A stretch of 38,651 nucleotides of DNA from JBQTII01 sp052388275 (GTDB lineage Bacteria > Actinomycetota > Actinomycetes > Sporichthyales > Sporichthyaceae): assembly GCA_052388275.1 (NCBI GenBank), contig JBQTII010000083.1, positions 1 through 38,651 of the forward strand. The letters are read 5' to 3'. The notes below the pieces were generated by a model. That model was not told the origin of the DNA. It saw only the letters and a list, made by a program, of their open reading frames with translations, and did no database searches. Of this stretch, positions 1-7,702 are shown in pieces (within the stretch, counting starts at the first letter, position 1; each line of letters begins with the position of its first letter). A program made the position numbers and the translations under genes.

Positions 1-386
1 GCGGCCACCCGGTCACGTTCAAGCTGAGCCAACGCAGCGTCGTGTTCCGCGCGGGCGGCGGCGCTGCGGGCCTGCGCGCGGGTCATCGCCGCGATCGCCG
101 CCTCGGCGCGTTCCTGCCCGTACCCCAGCTCGTCGGCGTAGGCGGCCAGGGCGCGGGCGGTGTCGGTGAACGCCTGCCCGGCCCGTTCCCAGCGCGCCGG
201 TTCACCCTCGAACGCCCCCCGGAACCGCTCGGCTGCCCGCCCGTACCAGCCATCGGTGGACAGCCGGCGCAAACCCGCACCGACCTCGGTCAGTGAGATG
301 CCCACCCCGGTCAGCTCCTGCGCCGGGCCGAAAAGCTCCCCCGGGTGACCGGGCAGGGGCCCGGGCAGGACAGGCGCCGCGGTCAC
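1..386 (-). CDS. WXG-type putative type VII-secreted protein, N-terminal part (runs off left edge)
   Basis: This is a 128-codon N-terminal fragment; the rest lies left of the window. The GTG start (384-386) overlaps the TGA stop of the upstream gene as GTGA, so the two are probably translationally coupled. Visible features are a Pro/Gly-rich start, a predicted helix, a W-Y-G turn at residues 47-49 (Asp-Gly-Trp-Tyr-Gly), then a long Ala/Glu/Arg-rich helical stretch. A helix, a WxG turn and a second helix are typical of the N-terminal domain that sends large actinobacterial proteins, often polymorphic toxins, to type VII secretion. The effector domain cannot be seen, so a toxin role is inference. 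Coding is supported by continuous G/C third positions and the coupled start. Confidence 0.6.
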   Translation of the reverse strand, partial: MTAAPVLPGPLPGHPGELFGPAQELTGVGISLTEVGAGLRRLSTDGWYGRAAERFRGAFEGEPARWERAGQAFTDTARALAAYADELGYGQERAEAAIAAMTRAQARSAAARAEHDAALAQLERDRVA

Positions 387-712
387 CGCCGGCCCCCTGC
401 CCCGACCCGGGCGTCAAGACGTTCCCCGATCTCACCGAACATTGCGGCACTACGTGCATCGGCGTCCTGGTAGGTGGTGGCCATCTCGGCGAGGCGACCA
501 CCGATCTCGCGCACGTCCTCCTGCAACACTTCCAGCCCCCGCGACCACCGGTCGGCGAACTCGTCCAAGGCCGAACACACACCCGCATGGGCCACTGCCT
601 GCGGGCCGGGCATCAGGTCGCCGGTGTCTCGGTGAGAGAAATCCGACGCCGTCCGGGCCATCCCCCGCACCACGGCACGCAAGGCCTCGAGGTCAACCTC
701 GAAACCCTCCAC
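383..712 (-). CDS. EspC-like small type VII secretion target or chaperone partner
   Basis: A 109-residue protein. The GTG start (710-712) follows a G-rich Shine-Dalgarno sequence (GGAGGGGGG) on the minus strand. It is predicted all-helical with no signal peptide or membrane segment. A Trp lies in the central Phe-Ala-Asp-Arg-Trp-x-x-Gly stretch (residues 52-59), and the end of the second helix has Tyr81-x-x-x-Asp85, which matches the general type VII secretion signal YxxxD/E. Size, fold and motif resemble EspC/WXG100-like partners encoded just before large WXG proteins. Its stop overlaps the start of the next gene (GTGA), the usual arrangement for such pairs. No core secretion component is visible here, so secretion itself is inferred. 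Confidence 0.6.
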   Translation of the reverse strand: MEGFEVDLEALRAVVRGMARTASDFSHRDTGDLMPGPQAVAHAGVCSALDEFADRWSRGLEVLQEDVREIGGRLAEMATTYQDADARSAAMFGEIGERLDARVGAGGRR

Positions 713-749
713 GCGCCCCCCTCCATCGGTGCCCTTGCTGGTTGCGCAG

Positions 750-799
750 ATAGTAGTTCCCGGTCCCGCGCTCGCGGGTGGTGCGGGACGCACGATAAT
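750..799. promoter_or_regulatory. Divergent promoter region with two inverted repeats
   Basis: Between the minus-strand EspC-like gene and the plus-strand membrane protein. A minus-strand -10-like TACTAT lies at 755-750 and a plus-strand -10-like GATAAT at 794-799. Between them are two inverted repeats: CCCGCG-CT-CGCGGG (765-778) and GTGCG-GGA-CGCAC (781-793). They could be operators shared by both directions. No clear -35 element was identified, so this rests on sequence pattern alone. Confidence 0.35.
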
Positions 800-847
800 C
801 GCGACGGGCAGCGAACGCGGCCCGCCGAACCCGAGGAGTGCCCACCC

Positions 848-1192
848 GTGGATGTGCTGCGCGCGATCCTGCTGGTGATCCACGTCGGCGGCATGGCGGC
901 GTTGCTCGGGGGGTTTGCCTTGCAGGCGATGGCCGCGGACCGTCGCATGGTGCCGGTGATCTTCCACGGCGCGGGGGCCCAGCTCCTGACCGGGCTCCTG
1001 CTCGTCGGGGTCAACGAGGCCGACGACCGGGAGCTGGACCACGCCAAGATCGCGGTGAAGTTGCTGATCGCCCTCGCCGTCGTCGCCCTCACCCACGCGA
1101 ACCGGCGCAAGGACATCGTGGCCCCGCCGATCTTCTACGGCACCTTCGCCCTGGCCGTGACCAATGCGGTCATCGCCTATTCCTGGAACTGA
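848..1192 (+). CDS. Small integral membrane protein
   Basis: A 114-residue, strongly hydrophobic protein with three to four predicted transmembrane helices: roughly residues 3-25, 35-55 (interrupted by a short acidic Glu-Ala-Asp-Asp-Arg-Glu loop), 68-84 and 95-112. The GTG start at 848 is chosen because GAGGAG at 833-838 lies nine bases upstream and a -10-like GATAAT lies further up. I recognise no catalytic motif, and its function is unknown. It sits 46 bp upstream of pcrA on the same strand. The pcrA gene has its own -10-like element in that gap, so the two need not share a transcript. Confidence 0.7.
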   Translation: MDVLRAILLVIHVGGMAALLGGFALQAMAADRRMVPVIFHGAGAQLLTGLLLVGVNEADDRELDHAKIAVKLLIALAVVALTHANRRKDIVAPPIFYGTFALAVTNAVIAYSWN

Positions 1193-1238
1193 GCTCCGGA
1201 CTGCGCGGTCGGCGCCGGCACATAGGCTCGGGGTTGAG

Positions 1239-3626
1239 ATGAGCACCCTTTTCGATGACCTGCCCTTCGGGGATCTGGGGTCGGCCGCCCACGCATCCCG
1301 GGCCGCCGCCGCACCCCCGGCCACGGTGCCGCGCGAACCGCGCCGGGCATCGACCGAGGACCTCCTTGGCGGTCTGAATCCACAGCAGCGGGCCGCCGTC
1401 GAGCATCAGGGCGGGCCGTTGCTCATCGTCGCCGGTGCCGGGTCGGGCAAGACCCGCGTACTGACCCGCCGCATCGCCTATCTGATCAACGTGCGCGAGG
1501 TCCGGCCCAGCCAGATTCTGGCGATCACTTTCACCAACAAGGCTGCCGGTGAGATGAAGGCCCGCGTTGCCGAGGCCGTTGGTGCGGCCGCGCCGCATTG
1601 GGTCTCGACGTTTCACTCCGCCTGTCTACGGATTCTGCGCTTTGAGGCCAAGCGCCTCGGCTTCACCTCGGCTTTCTCCGTCTACGACGACACTGATTCC
1701 CAGCGCCTGATGCGCATGGTGGTACGCGACCTGCAGCTCGACCCCAAGCGGTTTGCGCCGCGGGCGGTGTCCAACGCGATCAGCGCGTGCAAGAACGAAC
1801 TGATCGACCACGAGAGCTACGCAGCCCGGGCCACCGGCCCCATCGAGACCACTTACGCGCAGTGCTACCGCGCGTACCAGGAGCGTCTGCTGGCCGCCAA
1901 CGCCCTGGACTTCGACGACCTGATCTCCACAACGGTTCACCTGCTGCAGGCCTTTCCCGACCTCGCCGAGCACTACCGTCGCCGATTCCGCCACGTCATG
2001 GTCGATGAGTACCAGGACACCAACCACGCGCAGTACGTGCTGGTGCGCGAGTTGGTCGGAGGCGCCGCCGGAGTCAACGAATCTGAGGATCAATCAGATG
2101 TGCCGCCCGCCGAGCTGTGCGTGGTCGGCGACGCGGACCAGTCCATCTACGCCTTCCGCGGCGCAACCATTCGCAACATCACCGAGTTCGAGCGCGACTA
2201 TCCCGACGCCCGGGTGATCCTGCTCGAGCAGAATTACCGTTCGACGCAGACGATCCTGTCCGCGGCCAACGCCGTGATCTCCCGCAACCCGGACCGCAAG
2301 CCGAAGAACCTGTGGACCGACGCCGGGCCGGGGGAGCAGATCGTGGGGTGGGTCGCGGCCGACGAGCACGACGAGGCGTCCTTCGTCGCATCCGAGGTGG
2401 ACCGCCTGACCGATGCGGGATCCGCTCGCCCCGGCGACGTGGCGATCTTCTACCGCACGAACGCGGCCTCTCGGGTGTTCGAAGAGGTGTTCATCCGGGT
2501 CGGGATGCCCTACCGCGTCGTCGGCGGGGTGCGCTTCTACGAGCGCAAGGAGGTCCGCGACGCGATGGCCTACCTTCGGGTGCTCGCCAACCCTGAAGAC
2601 GTGGTGTCGCTGCGGCGCATCATCAACGTCCCCAAGCGCGGGATCGGAGACCGCGCCGAGGCCTGCGTGGAGGCGCTCGCGAGCCGGGAACGGATCTCGT
2701 TTCCGGCGGCGCTGCGCCGCTGCGAGGAGGCTTACGGGATCGCGACGCGTTCGCTGAACGCGGTGCTCTCCTTCAACGAATTGATGGAGGGCCTGGCCAC
2801 ACTGGTGGAGGCAGGTAGTTCGCCGGCCACCGTCCTGGAGGCGATCCTGGAACAGACCGGCTACCTGCGGGACCTGGAGACCTCCACCGACCCGCAGGAC
2901 GAGAGCAGGGTGGAGAACCTCGGGGAGTTGATCGCAGTTGCTCGTGAGTACGAAGAGGGCGCCGAGGATCCCAGCGTCGCCGGCTTCCTGGAACGCGTCG
3001 CCTTGGTGGCGGACTCGGACCAGCTGCCCGACAAGGTCGAGGACCCCCAAGGTGCGCCCGCCGAGGAGCTCGGCCAAGTCACCTTGATGACGCTGCACAC
3101 CGCAAAGGGCCTGGAGTTTCCGGTGGTCTTTCTGACGGGCTGTGAGGACGGGGTCTTCCCGCACATGCGCTCGCTCGGCGACCCCATCGAGCTCGCCGAG
3201 GAACGCCGATTGGCCTACGTCGGCATCACCCGGGCGCAGCAGCGGCTGTACCTGACCCGGGCGGAGGTTCGCAGTGCGTGGGGCGCTCCGCAGTGGTACC
3301 CCGGCTCGCGCTTCGTCGAGGAAGTTCCCGACGCGCTGATCGACTGGCGACGCACCGCACGCCGCAGCCCGCTCGACGCACTGGCCGCCGGATCACCTGG
3401 GCGCAGCGCCCCCGCGGCCCGCCGCATCGGCAGCGCCCGTCCCGACGCCGCGACCAAGGCGATCGTGGCGCTTTCGGTGGGGGACCGGGTCACCCACGAC
3501 TCGTTCGGGTTGGGCACCGTCCTGGCCACCGCCGGTGTTGCCGAGCGGGCCGAGGCGACCATCGACTTCGGCGACGGCGCCCCCAAACGCCTGCTGCTGC
3601 GCTACGCCCCGGTGGAGAAGCTGTAG
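1239..3626 (+). CDS. pcrA: ATP-dependent DNA helicase, UvrD/PcrA (superfamily 1A)
   Basis: A 795-residue 3'-5' DNA helicase that would act in nucleotide excision repair and in removing protein or RNA roadblocks from DNA. The motifs appear in family order: Walker A AGAGSGKT (residues 65-72), Walker B DEYQDT (256-261), motif III GDADQSIYAFRGA (about 297-309), the LEQNYRST motif IV region, motif V TLHTAKGLEF, and motif VI EERRLAYVGITRA. The C-terminus is a Tudor-like module (VGDRVTHDSFGLGTV onward) typical of PcrA/UvrD1, which binds RNA polymerase. Start choice: ATG at 1239, ten bases after a -10-like TAGGCT (1223-1228), leaving a very short leader. A short acidic insertion (Asn-Glu-Ser-Glu-Asp) precedes motif III. 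The neighbouring M23 gene and sucCD match the mycobacterial uvrD1 locus. Confidence 0.95.
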   Translation: MSTLFDDLPFGDLGSAAHASRAAAAPPATVPREPRRASTEDLLGGLNPQQRAAVEHQGGPLLIVAGAGSGKTRVLTRRIAYLINVREVRPSQILAITFTNKAAGEMKARVAEAVGAAAPHWVSTFHSACLRILRFEAKRLGFTSAFSVYDDTDSQRLMRMVVRDLQLDPKRFAPRAVSNAISACKNELIDHESYAARATGPIETTYAQCYRAYQERLLAANALDFDDLISTTVHLLQAFPDLAEHYRRRFRHVMVDEYQDTNHAQYVLVRELVGGAAGVNESEDQSDVPPAELCVVGDADQSIYAFRGATIRNITEFERDYPDARVILLEQNYRSTQTILSAANAVISRNPDRKPKNLWTDAGPGEQIVGWVAADEHDEASFVASEVDRLTDAGSARPGDVAIFYRTNAASRVFEEVFIRVGMPYRVVGGVRFYERKEVRDAMAYLRVLANPEDVVSLRRIINVPKRGIGDRAEACVEALASRERISFPAALRRCEEAYGIATRSLNAVLSFNELMEGLATLVEAGSSPATVLEAILEQTGYLRDLETSTDPQDESRVENLGELIAVAREYEEGAEDPSVAGFLERVALVADSDQLPDKVEDPQGAPAEELGQVTLMTLHTAKGLEFPVVFLTGCEDGVFPHMRSLGDPIELAEERRLAYVGITRAQQRLYLTRAEVRSAWGAPQWYPGSRFVEEVPDALIDWRRTARRSPLDALAAGSPGRSAPAARRIGSARPDAATKAIVALSVGDRVTHDSFGLGTVLATAGVAERAEATIDFGDGAPKRLLLRYAPVEKL

Positions 3627-3633
3627 GACGCAA

Positions 3634-3691
3634 CTTCTGCGTGTGTCTCGGGCCTACCGGAGCCCTCGAAGGCCCGAGACACACACAGAAG
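3634..3691. terminator. Long hairpin between convergent pcrA and M23 gene
   Basis: A 22-bp inverted repeat with one mismatch (arms 3634-3655 and 3670-3691) encloses a 14-nt loop. It starts eight bases after the pcrA stop and ends 32 bases before the stop of the convergent M23 gene. A long, GC-rich stem with no T tract is common for actinobacterial terminators, and the symmetry would serve both directions. Confidence 0.7.
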
Positions 3692-3723
3692 ATGGAGTGC
3701 GCCGGCCGCGGTGTCAGGGCGAG

Positions 3724-5019
3724 CTACGGATTCAGACCGCGGGCGCGCAGCCAGACCAGCGGGTTCAGCGCGATGTCGTTGACGCGGACCTCGAAGTGCA
3801 GGTGCGAACCGGTGCTGTTCCCGGTGGAGCCGACGCGGCCGATGATGTCGCCGGCCGCAACCTGGCCGCTGCGGATCAGCATCCGGGACTGGTGGGCGTA
3901 CCAGGTCTCGGTACCGTCGGCGTGGCGGATCACGGTCTTGTAGCCGTAGGAGCCGTCCCACCCGGAGAAGACCACGACGCCATTGGCGACGGCGCGGATC
4001 GGGGTGCCGTAGGGGGCCGCGAAGTCCAGGCCGGTGTGCCCGGCGGACCAGTACCCACTGGACTCACCGAAGTGGGCCGTGAGGCGATAGCCGCTGACGG
4101 GCATCCGGAACAGCTTGGCCAGGCGGGCCAGGCGCTCGGCGCTCTCGCGGGCCTCGGCGACGGCGCGGGCGGCCGCAACGGAACGCTTGCGGACCTCGGC
4201 GGCATCGCGCTTGCGGTCGGCGAGCGCCGCACGCGCCCGCTCGCGGCTCGCCCGGACAGCGTCGCGTTCGGAGGTGTCTACGGTGATGGACGCAGGGCCG
4301 CCGGTCAGACCGGGGCTCAGCGCAGAGGCACGGGACATTTCGACGCCGCTGACGCCGCTGACGCCGAGTTCGGCGCCGGACTGGGCGGCCCCGATGGCGC
4401 CGATCGCGGCGACGGCCACGGCCGCGGCACCTGCGACCAACGAGGTGCCGCTGGGCGCGTGCAGGTGCCGCGCAGCGCGGTGCCGCTCCGGCACCGCTGG
4501 AGCGGCGCGGTGGCCGGCCGGCAGTTCGACGACGGATGCCAGGGTTGGTGCGGGCTTGCGAGCCACCGTCGGGGGCTTCGCGACGGACGGGGCCGACATC
4601 GCCTTGGGCGTCGCCTCGGGGCGGGGAGCCCGGCCGAGGCCGGTAGCGCAAAGCCCGGTAGCGAAAGGCGCTGTCTGCGCGCTGTCGGTCGGCTTGCGGC
4701 GACGGCCGGTGGGGGGCGCCGCAACGGGTGGCGCCGCGGCCACCGCAGGATCTGCCGCGGGCCGACGGCGGCGGCCGGTCGCAGGCTCGGTCGCGGTGGT
4801 GTCGGTCGCGGTGGTGGTGACGGTCACGCCGGGGTGGGCGGGCGCGATGGCACCCGGGGAATCGACACAGGCCGGGCGACGGCGACGCCCTGGACCAGCC
4901 GGGGCGGGGGTTTGGGCCGCGGGCACGCCGGGTACGCCCACGGAGACTGTCGTCTCGGTGGGAGCGGCGGGCTGCGCGCTGGGGTGCTGAGCACCACGCG
5001 CATGGCGGCCGTTAGCCAC
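3724..5019 (-). CDS. Membrane-anchored M23 family metallopeptidase (LytM/peptidoglycan endopeptidase type)
   Basis: A 431-residue protein. The order is a Pro/Ala/Thr-rich, presumably cytoplasmic N-terminus of about 200 residues; one transmembrane helix (SLVAGAAAVAVAAIGAIG); a charged Arg/Ala/Glu coiled-coil-like stalk; then a C-terminal M23 domain. The zinc site is visible as HTGLD (HxxxD) and the HLHFE motif, with GNSTGSHLHFE typical of active members, so it should cleave peptidoglycan cross-links outside the cell. The N-terminus carries three copies of Gly-Arg-Arg-Arg-Arg/Lys-Pro. Start choice: GTG at 5019 with AGGAG eight bases upstream; a TTG at 5064 would add 15 residues. M. tuberculosis has an M23 gene at the same place between uvrD1 and sucC. 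Confidence 0.88.
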   Translation of the reverse strand: MANGRHARGAQHPSAQPAAPTETTVSVGVPGVPAAQTPAPAGPGRRRRPACVDSPGAIAPAHPGVTVTTTATDTTATEPATGRRRRPAADPAVAAAPPVAAPPTGRRRKPTDSAQTAPFATGLCATGLGRAPRPEATPKAMSAPSVAKPPTVARKPAPTLASVVELPAGHRAAPAVPERHRAARHLHAPSGTSLVAGAAAVAVAAIGAIGAAQSGAELGVSGVSGVEMSRASALSPGLTGGPASITVDTSERDAVRASRERARAALADRKRDAAEVRKRSVAAARAVAEARESAERLARLAKLFRMPVSGYRLTAHFGESSGYWSAGHTGLDFAAPYGTPIRAVANGVVVFSGWDGSYGYKTVIRHADGTETWYAHQSRMLIRSGQVAAGDIIGRVGSTGNSTGSHLHFEVRVNDIALNPLVWLRARGLNP

Positions 5020-5494
5020 GAAGGCGACTCCTGAACATCTGGTCCGTCTGGCGGATTCGGACAATGACCCAGAACGCTAACGGGCCGCTGGTCATGCACC
5101 CAGGAGTCGTCGGCAAAGAACACCTAAAGTGACATGGACACCAACATTCGGTGACGCTGCGCGAGCGACTCCGCTGCCTGGCTCACGCTACGCGTAGGCC
5201 ATGCCGGGCCAGTAGGGCCGTACGGGGGCAATCCGGGCGCGATGTGAGATGACTCACGGTAATTGATCTGCGGCCCCTCCCCGGCATTTCGGACGAGCGC
5301 CCAGGACCGGTCCGGGCGCGTCGGAGCCTCGGGTCTACGGTGACCCTCGGGCAGGCCAAGAACGGGCTGGGCGCCCGGTATTCCAGCCTGGTACCTGACG
5401 TGAGATGCGTCTACATTTGGCCGCCCTGCCGCCGCTGCGCGGTAGAACGTCCCGCAATCTCCCGTTTGATACGCCAAGTAGAGGACTGACGGTC
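5020..5494. other. 475-bp divergent intergenic region between M23 gene and sucC
   Basis: I see no convincing gene here; the short reading frames lack ribosome-binding sites and similarity. It should hold promoters for both neighbours. A plus-strand -10-like TACATT lies at 5412-5417, about 70 bp before the sucC ribosome-binding site. A minus-strand -10-like TAGCGT lies about 55 bp before the M23 start. A Crp-like site lies at 5243-5258, near the middle. The region was inspected for a c-di-AMP (ydaO) riboswitch, which sits before many actinobacterial wall hydrolases, and no match was seen. Confidence 0.5.
5243..5258. promoter_or_regulatory. Putative Crp/GlxR-type operator
   Basis: TGTGAGATGACTCACG fits TGTGA-N6-TCACA, the consensus of actinobacterial cAMP receptor proteins (Crp/GlxR), at nine of ten half-site bases. 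It is also a perfect GTGAG-ATGA-CTCAC inverted repeat. It lies about 235 bp upstream of sucC and 225 bp upstream of the divergent M23 gene, so it could act on either. Regulation of TCA-cycle genes by Crp/GlxR is known in corynebacteria and mycobacteria; its use here is inference. Confidence 0.5.
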
Positions 5495-6667
5495 GTGGAC
5501 CTGCTCGAGTACCAGGCGAAGGATCTGTTCGCCAAGCACGGCGTCCCCGTGCTGCCCGGAAAGGCGGTACGTACCGCCGCTGAAGCGAAGGCCGTTGCCG
5601 AGAGCTATGGCTCGGCCGTCGTGGTCAAGGCTCAGGTGAAGACCGGCGGCCGCGGTAAGGCGGGCGGCGTGAAGTTCGCCCCGACGCCCGCCGACGCCCA
5701 CGACAGGGCGGCCGACATCCTCGGAATGGACATCAAGGGCCACACCGTCAAGGAGGTCCTGGTCGCGGTCGCCGCGGACATCGCCAAGGAGTTCTATTTC
5801 TCCTTCCTGCTCGACCGCGCGAACCGTTCGTACCTGGCGATGTGCTCTTCCGAGGGCGGCATGGACATCGAGCAGCTCGCCGTCGAGCGGCCGGCGGCGC
5901 TCGCCCGGATCGCGGTCAACGCCGTGGACGGGGTGGATGAGGCCAAGGCCCGAGAGATCGCGGTCGCGGGCAACATCCCAGCGGACGTGTTGGACCAGGT
6001 CGTGGACCTGATCGTCAAGCTCTGGCAGGTCTTCGTGATCGAAGAGGCGACCCTGGTCGAGGTGAACCCGATGGTCGTCACCGAGGCGGGCGACGTGGTA
6101 GCCCTGGACGGCAAGGTCACCCTCGACCGCAACGCCGAGTTCCGCCACGGCGACAACTTCGCCACCTTCGCCGAGGTGAGCGCCCCCGACGACCTGGAAG
6201 CGATCGCCAAGAGCAAGGACCTCAACTACGTCAAGCTCAACGGCGAGGTCGGCATCATCGGCAACGGCGCGGGCCTGGTCATGAGCACCCTGGACGTCAC
6301 CGCCTACGCGGGGGAGAAGCACGGTGGTGTGAAGCCGGCGAACTTCCTCGACATCGGCGGTGGCGCCTCGGCCCAGGTGATGGCGGACGGCCTGGAGATC
6401 ATCATCGGTGACCCCGAAGTCCGCTCGGTGTTCGTCAACGTCTTCGGCGGCATCACCGCGTGCGATGCGGTCGCCAATGGCATCGTGCAGGCTCTCGCCA
6501 TGCTCGGTGACGCCGCGTCCAAGCCGCTGGTCGTGCGCCTGGACGGCAACAACGTGATCGAAGGGCGGCGCATCCTCGCCGAGGCCAACCATCCGCTCGT
6601 CACCGTCGTCGATTCCATGGACGCTGCGGCCGACAAGGCTGCCGAACTCGCGAACGTGAAGGGCTGA
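5495..6667 (+). CDS. sucC: Succinyl-CoA synthetase (ADP-forming) subunit beta
   Basis: A 390-residue beta subunit of succinyl-CoA ligase, which converts succinyl-CoA, ADP and phosphate to succinate, CoA and ATP in the TCA cycle. It opens with the family signature LLEYQAKDLFAKHG and has an ATP-grasp fold with a glycine-rich loop (GGRGKAGGV, residues 51-59). The C-terminal ligase domain has the characteristic VFVNVFGGITACD stretch. The length is normal for the family. Start choice: GTG at 5495 with GAGGA about eight bases upstream; earlier in-frame starts would add residues the family lacks. It is followed after six bases by sucD, and the two subunits form the cytoplasmic enzyme. Confidence 0.97.
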   Translation: MDLLEYQAKDLFAKHGVPVLPGKAVRTAAEAKAVAESYGSAVVVKAQVKTGGRGKAGGVKFAPTPADAHDRAADILGMDIKGHTVKEVLVAVAADIAKEFYFSFLLDRANRSYLAMCSSEGGMDIEQLAVERPAALARIAVNAVDGVDEAKAREIAVAGNIPADVLDQVVDLIVKLWQVFVIEEATLVEVNPMVVTEAGDVVALDGKVTLDRNAEFRHGDNFATFAEVSAPDDLEAIAKSKDLNYVKLNGEVGIIGNGAGLVMSTLDVTAYAGEKHGGVKPANFLDIGGGASAQVMADGLEIIIGDPEVRSVFVNVFGGITACDAVANGIVQALAMLGDAASKPLVVRLDGNNVIEGRRILAEANHPLVTVVDSMDAAADKAAELANVKG

Positions 6668-6673
6668 TCCGCC

Positions 6674-7549
6674 GTGGCAATCTTCCTGACCAAGGACAGT
6701 CGAGTAATCGTTCAGGGCATCACCGGCGCCGAGGGCAGCAAGCACACCCGGCGGATGGTGGCCTCGGGCACCAACGTCGTGGGTGGGGTGAACCCGAAGA
6801 AGGCCGGTAGCGAGGTCGACGGCATCGCGGTCTACGCGAGCGTCGCCGAGGCCATGGCGGCCACCGGTGCTGACGTCAGCGTCATCTTCGTCCCGCCGGC
6901 CTTCGCCAAGGCCGCCGTCATCGAGGCGATCGACGCGCAAATCCCGCTGGCCGTCGTCATCACCGAGGGCATCCCGGTGGCGGATTCCGCGTACTTCTGG
7001 GCCTACAACGTCAAGGCCGGCCAGCAGACCCGGATCATCGGGCCGAACTGCCCCGGGCTGATCAGCCCAGGTGCGTCCAACGCGGGCATCATCCCGGCCG
7101 ACATCACCCCGGCCGGCAAGGTCGGGCTGGTGAGCAAGTCCGGCACCCTGACCTACCAGATGATGTACGAACTGCGGGACTTCGGCTTCACCACCGCGGT
7201 GGGCATCGGCGGCGACCCCGTCGTCGGCACCACGCACATCGACTGCCTGCAGGCGTTCCAGGACGACCCCGACACCGTCGCGATCGTCATGATCGGGGAG
7301 ATCGGCGGCGACGCCGAGGAGCGCGCCGCGGCCTACATCGCCGAGCACGTCACCAAGCCGGTCGTCGGATATGTCGCCGGCTTCACCGCTCCCGAGGGCA
7401 AGACGATGGGCCACGCCGGCGCCATTGTCTCCGGCTCTTCGGGCACCGCGCAGGCGAAGAAGGAGGCCCTGGAGGCCGCCGGGGTCCGCGTCGGCAAGAC
7501 GCCGTCGGAGACCGCCGCGCTGATGCGCGAGATTCTGCAGAAGCTCTGA
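6674..7549 (+). CDS. sucD: Succinyl-CoA synthetase subunit alpha
   Basis: A 291-residue alpha subunit of succinyl-CoA ligase. The N-terminal CoA-binding Rossmann domain carries TGAEGSKHT and GGVNPKKAG. The catalytic histidine that carries the phosphoryl group is His247 in GHAGAIVSGSSGTA. The GTG start at 6674 comes six bases after the sucC stop, so the pair is cotranscribed and probably cotranslated. A strong hairpin follows 35 bases after the stop. Nothing is missing compared with family members. Confidence 0.97.
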   Translation: MAIFLTKDSRVIVQGITGAEGSKHTRRMVASGTNVVGGVNPKKAGSEVDGIAVYASVAEAMAATGADVSVIFVPPAFAKAAVIEAIDAQIPLAVVITEGIPVADSAYFWAYNVKAGQQTRIIGPNCPGLISPGASNAGIIPADITPAGKVGLVSKSGTLTYQMMYELRDFGFTTAVGIGGDPVVGTTHIDCLQAFQDDPDTVAIVMIGEIGGDAEERAAAYIAEHVTKPVVGYVAGFTAPEGKTMGHAGAIVSGSSGTAQAKKEALEAAGVRVGKTPSETAALMREILQKL

Positions 7550-7584
7550 GTACTGCGGCGGCTCGGTAGCCGTCACAGCTGGTA

Positions 7585-7624
7585 CCCCCTGCCGTTCAAG
7601 GCCGACATCCCGGACGGCAGGGGG
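7585..7624 (+). terminator. Hairpin terminator after sucCD
   Basis: A perfect 11-bp stem, CCCCCTGCCGT (7585-7595) pairing with ACGGCAGGGGG (7614-7624), encloses an 18-nt loop 35 bases past the sucD stop. There is no T tract, as is usual in high-GC actinobacteria. Confidence 0.75.
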
Positions 7625-7702
7625 CGTTCAGCACTGCACGTGCGCGGGGGTGCGCCCGCGTGCCTGCGTGATCCCCCGGGTGCGCCGGGCCACAGTGGGG
7701 CA

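Noticed and set aside
383..1324. A long minus-strand frame extending the EspC-like gene upstream to 1324
   Set aside because: The GTG at 712 has a strong ribosome-binding site. The upstream part is antisense to the membrane protein and pcrA and adds no recognisable sequence.
5020..5494. c-di-AMP (ydaO) riboswitch upstream of the M23 peptidase
   Set aside because: The family context made it worth checking, but none of the conserved blocks of that riboswitch could be found on the minus strand.
5411..7576. A 721-codon open frame on the minus strand opposite sucC and sucD
   Set aside because: It is a shadow of two certain genes: its composition (Asp, Gly, Arg, Val, His) is typical of antisense high-GC frames, and it shows no domain.
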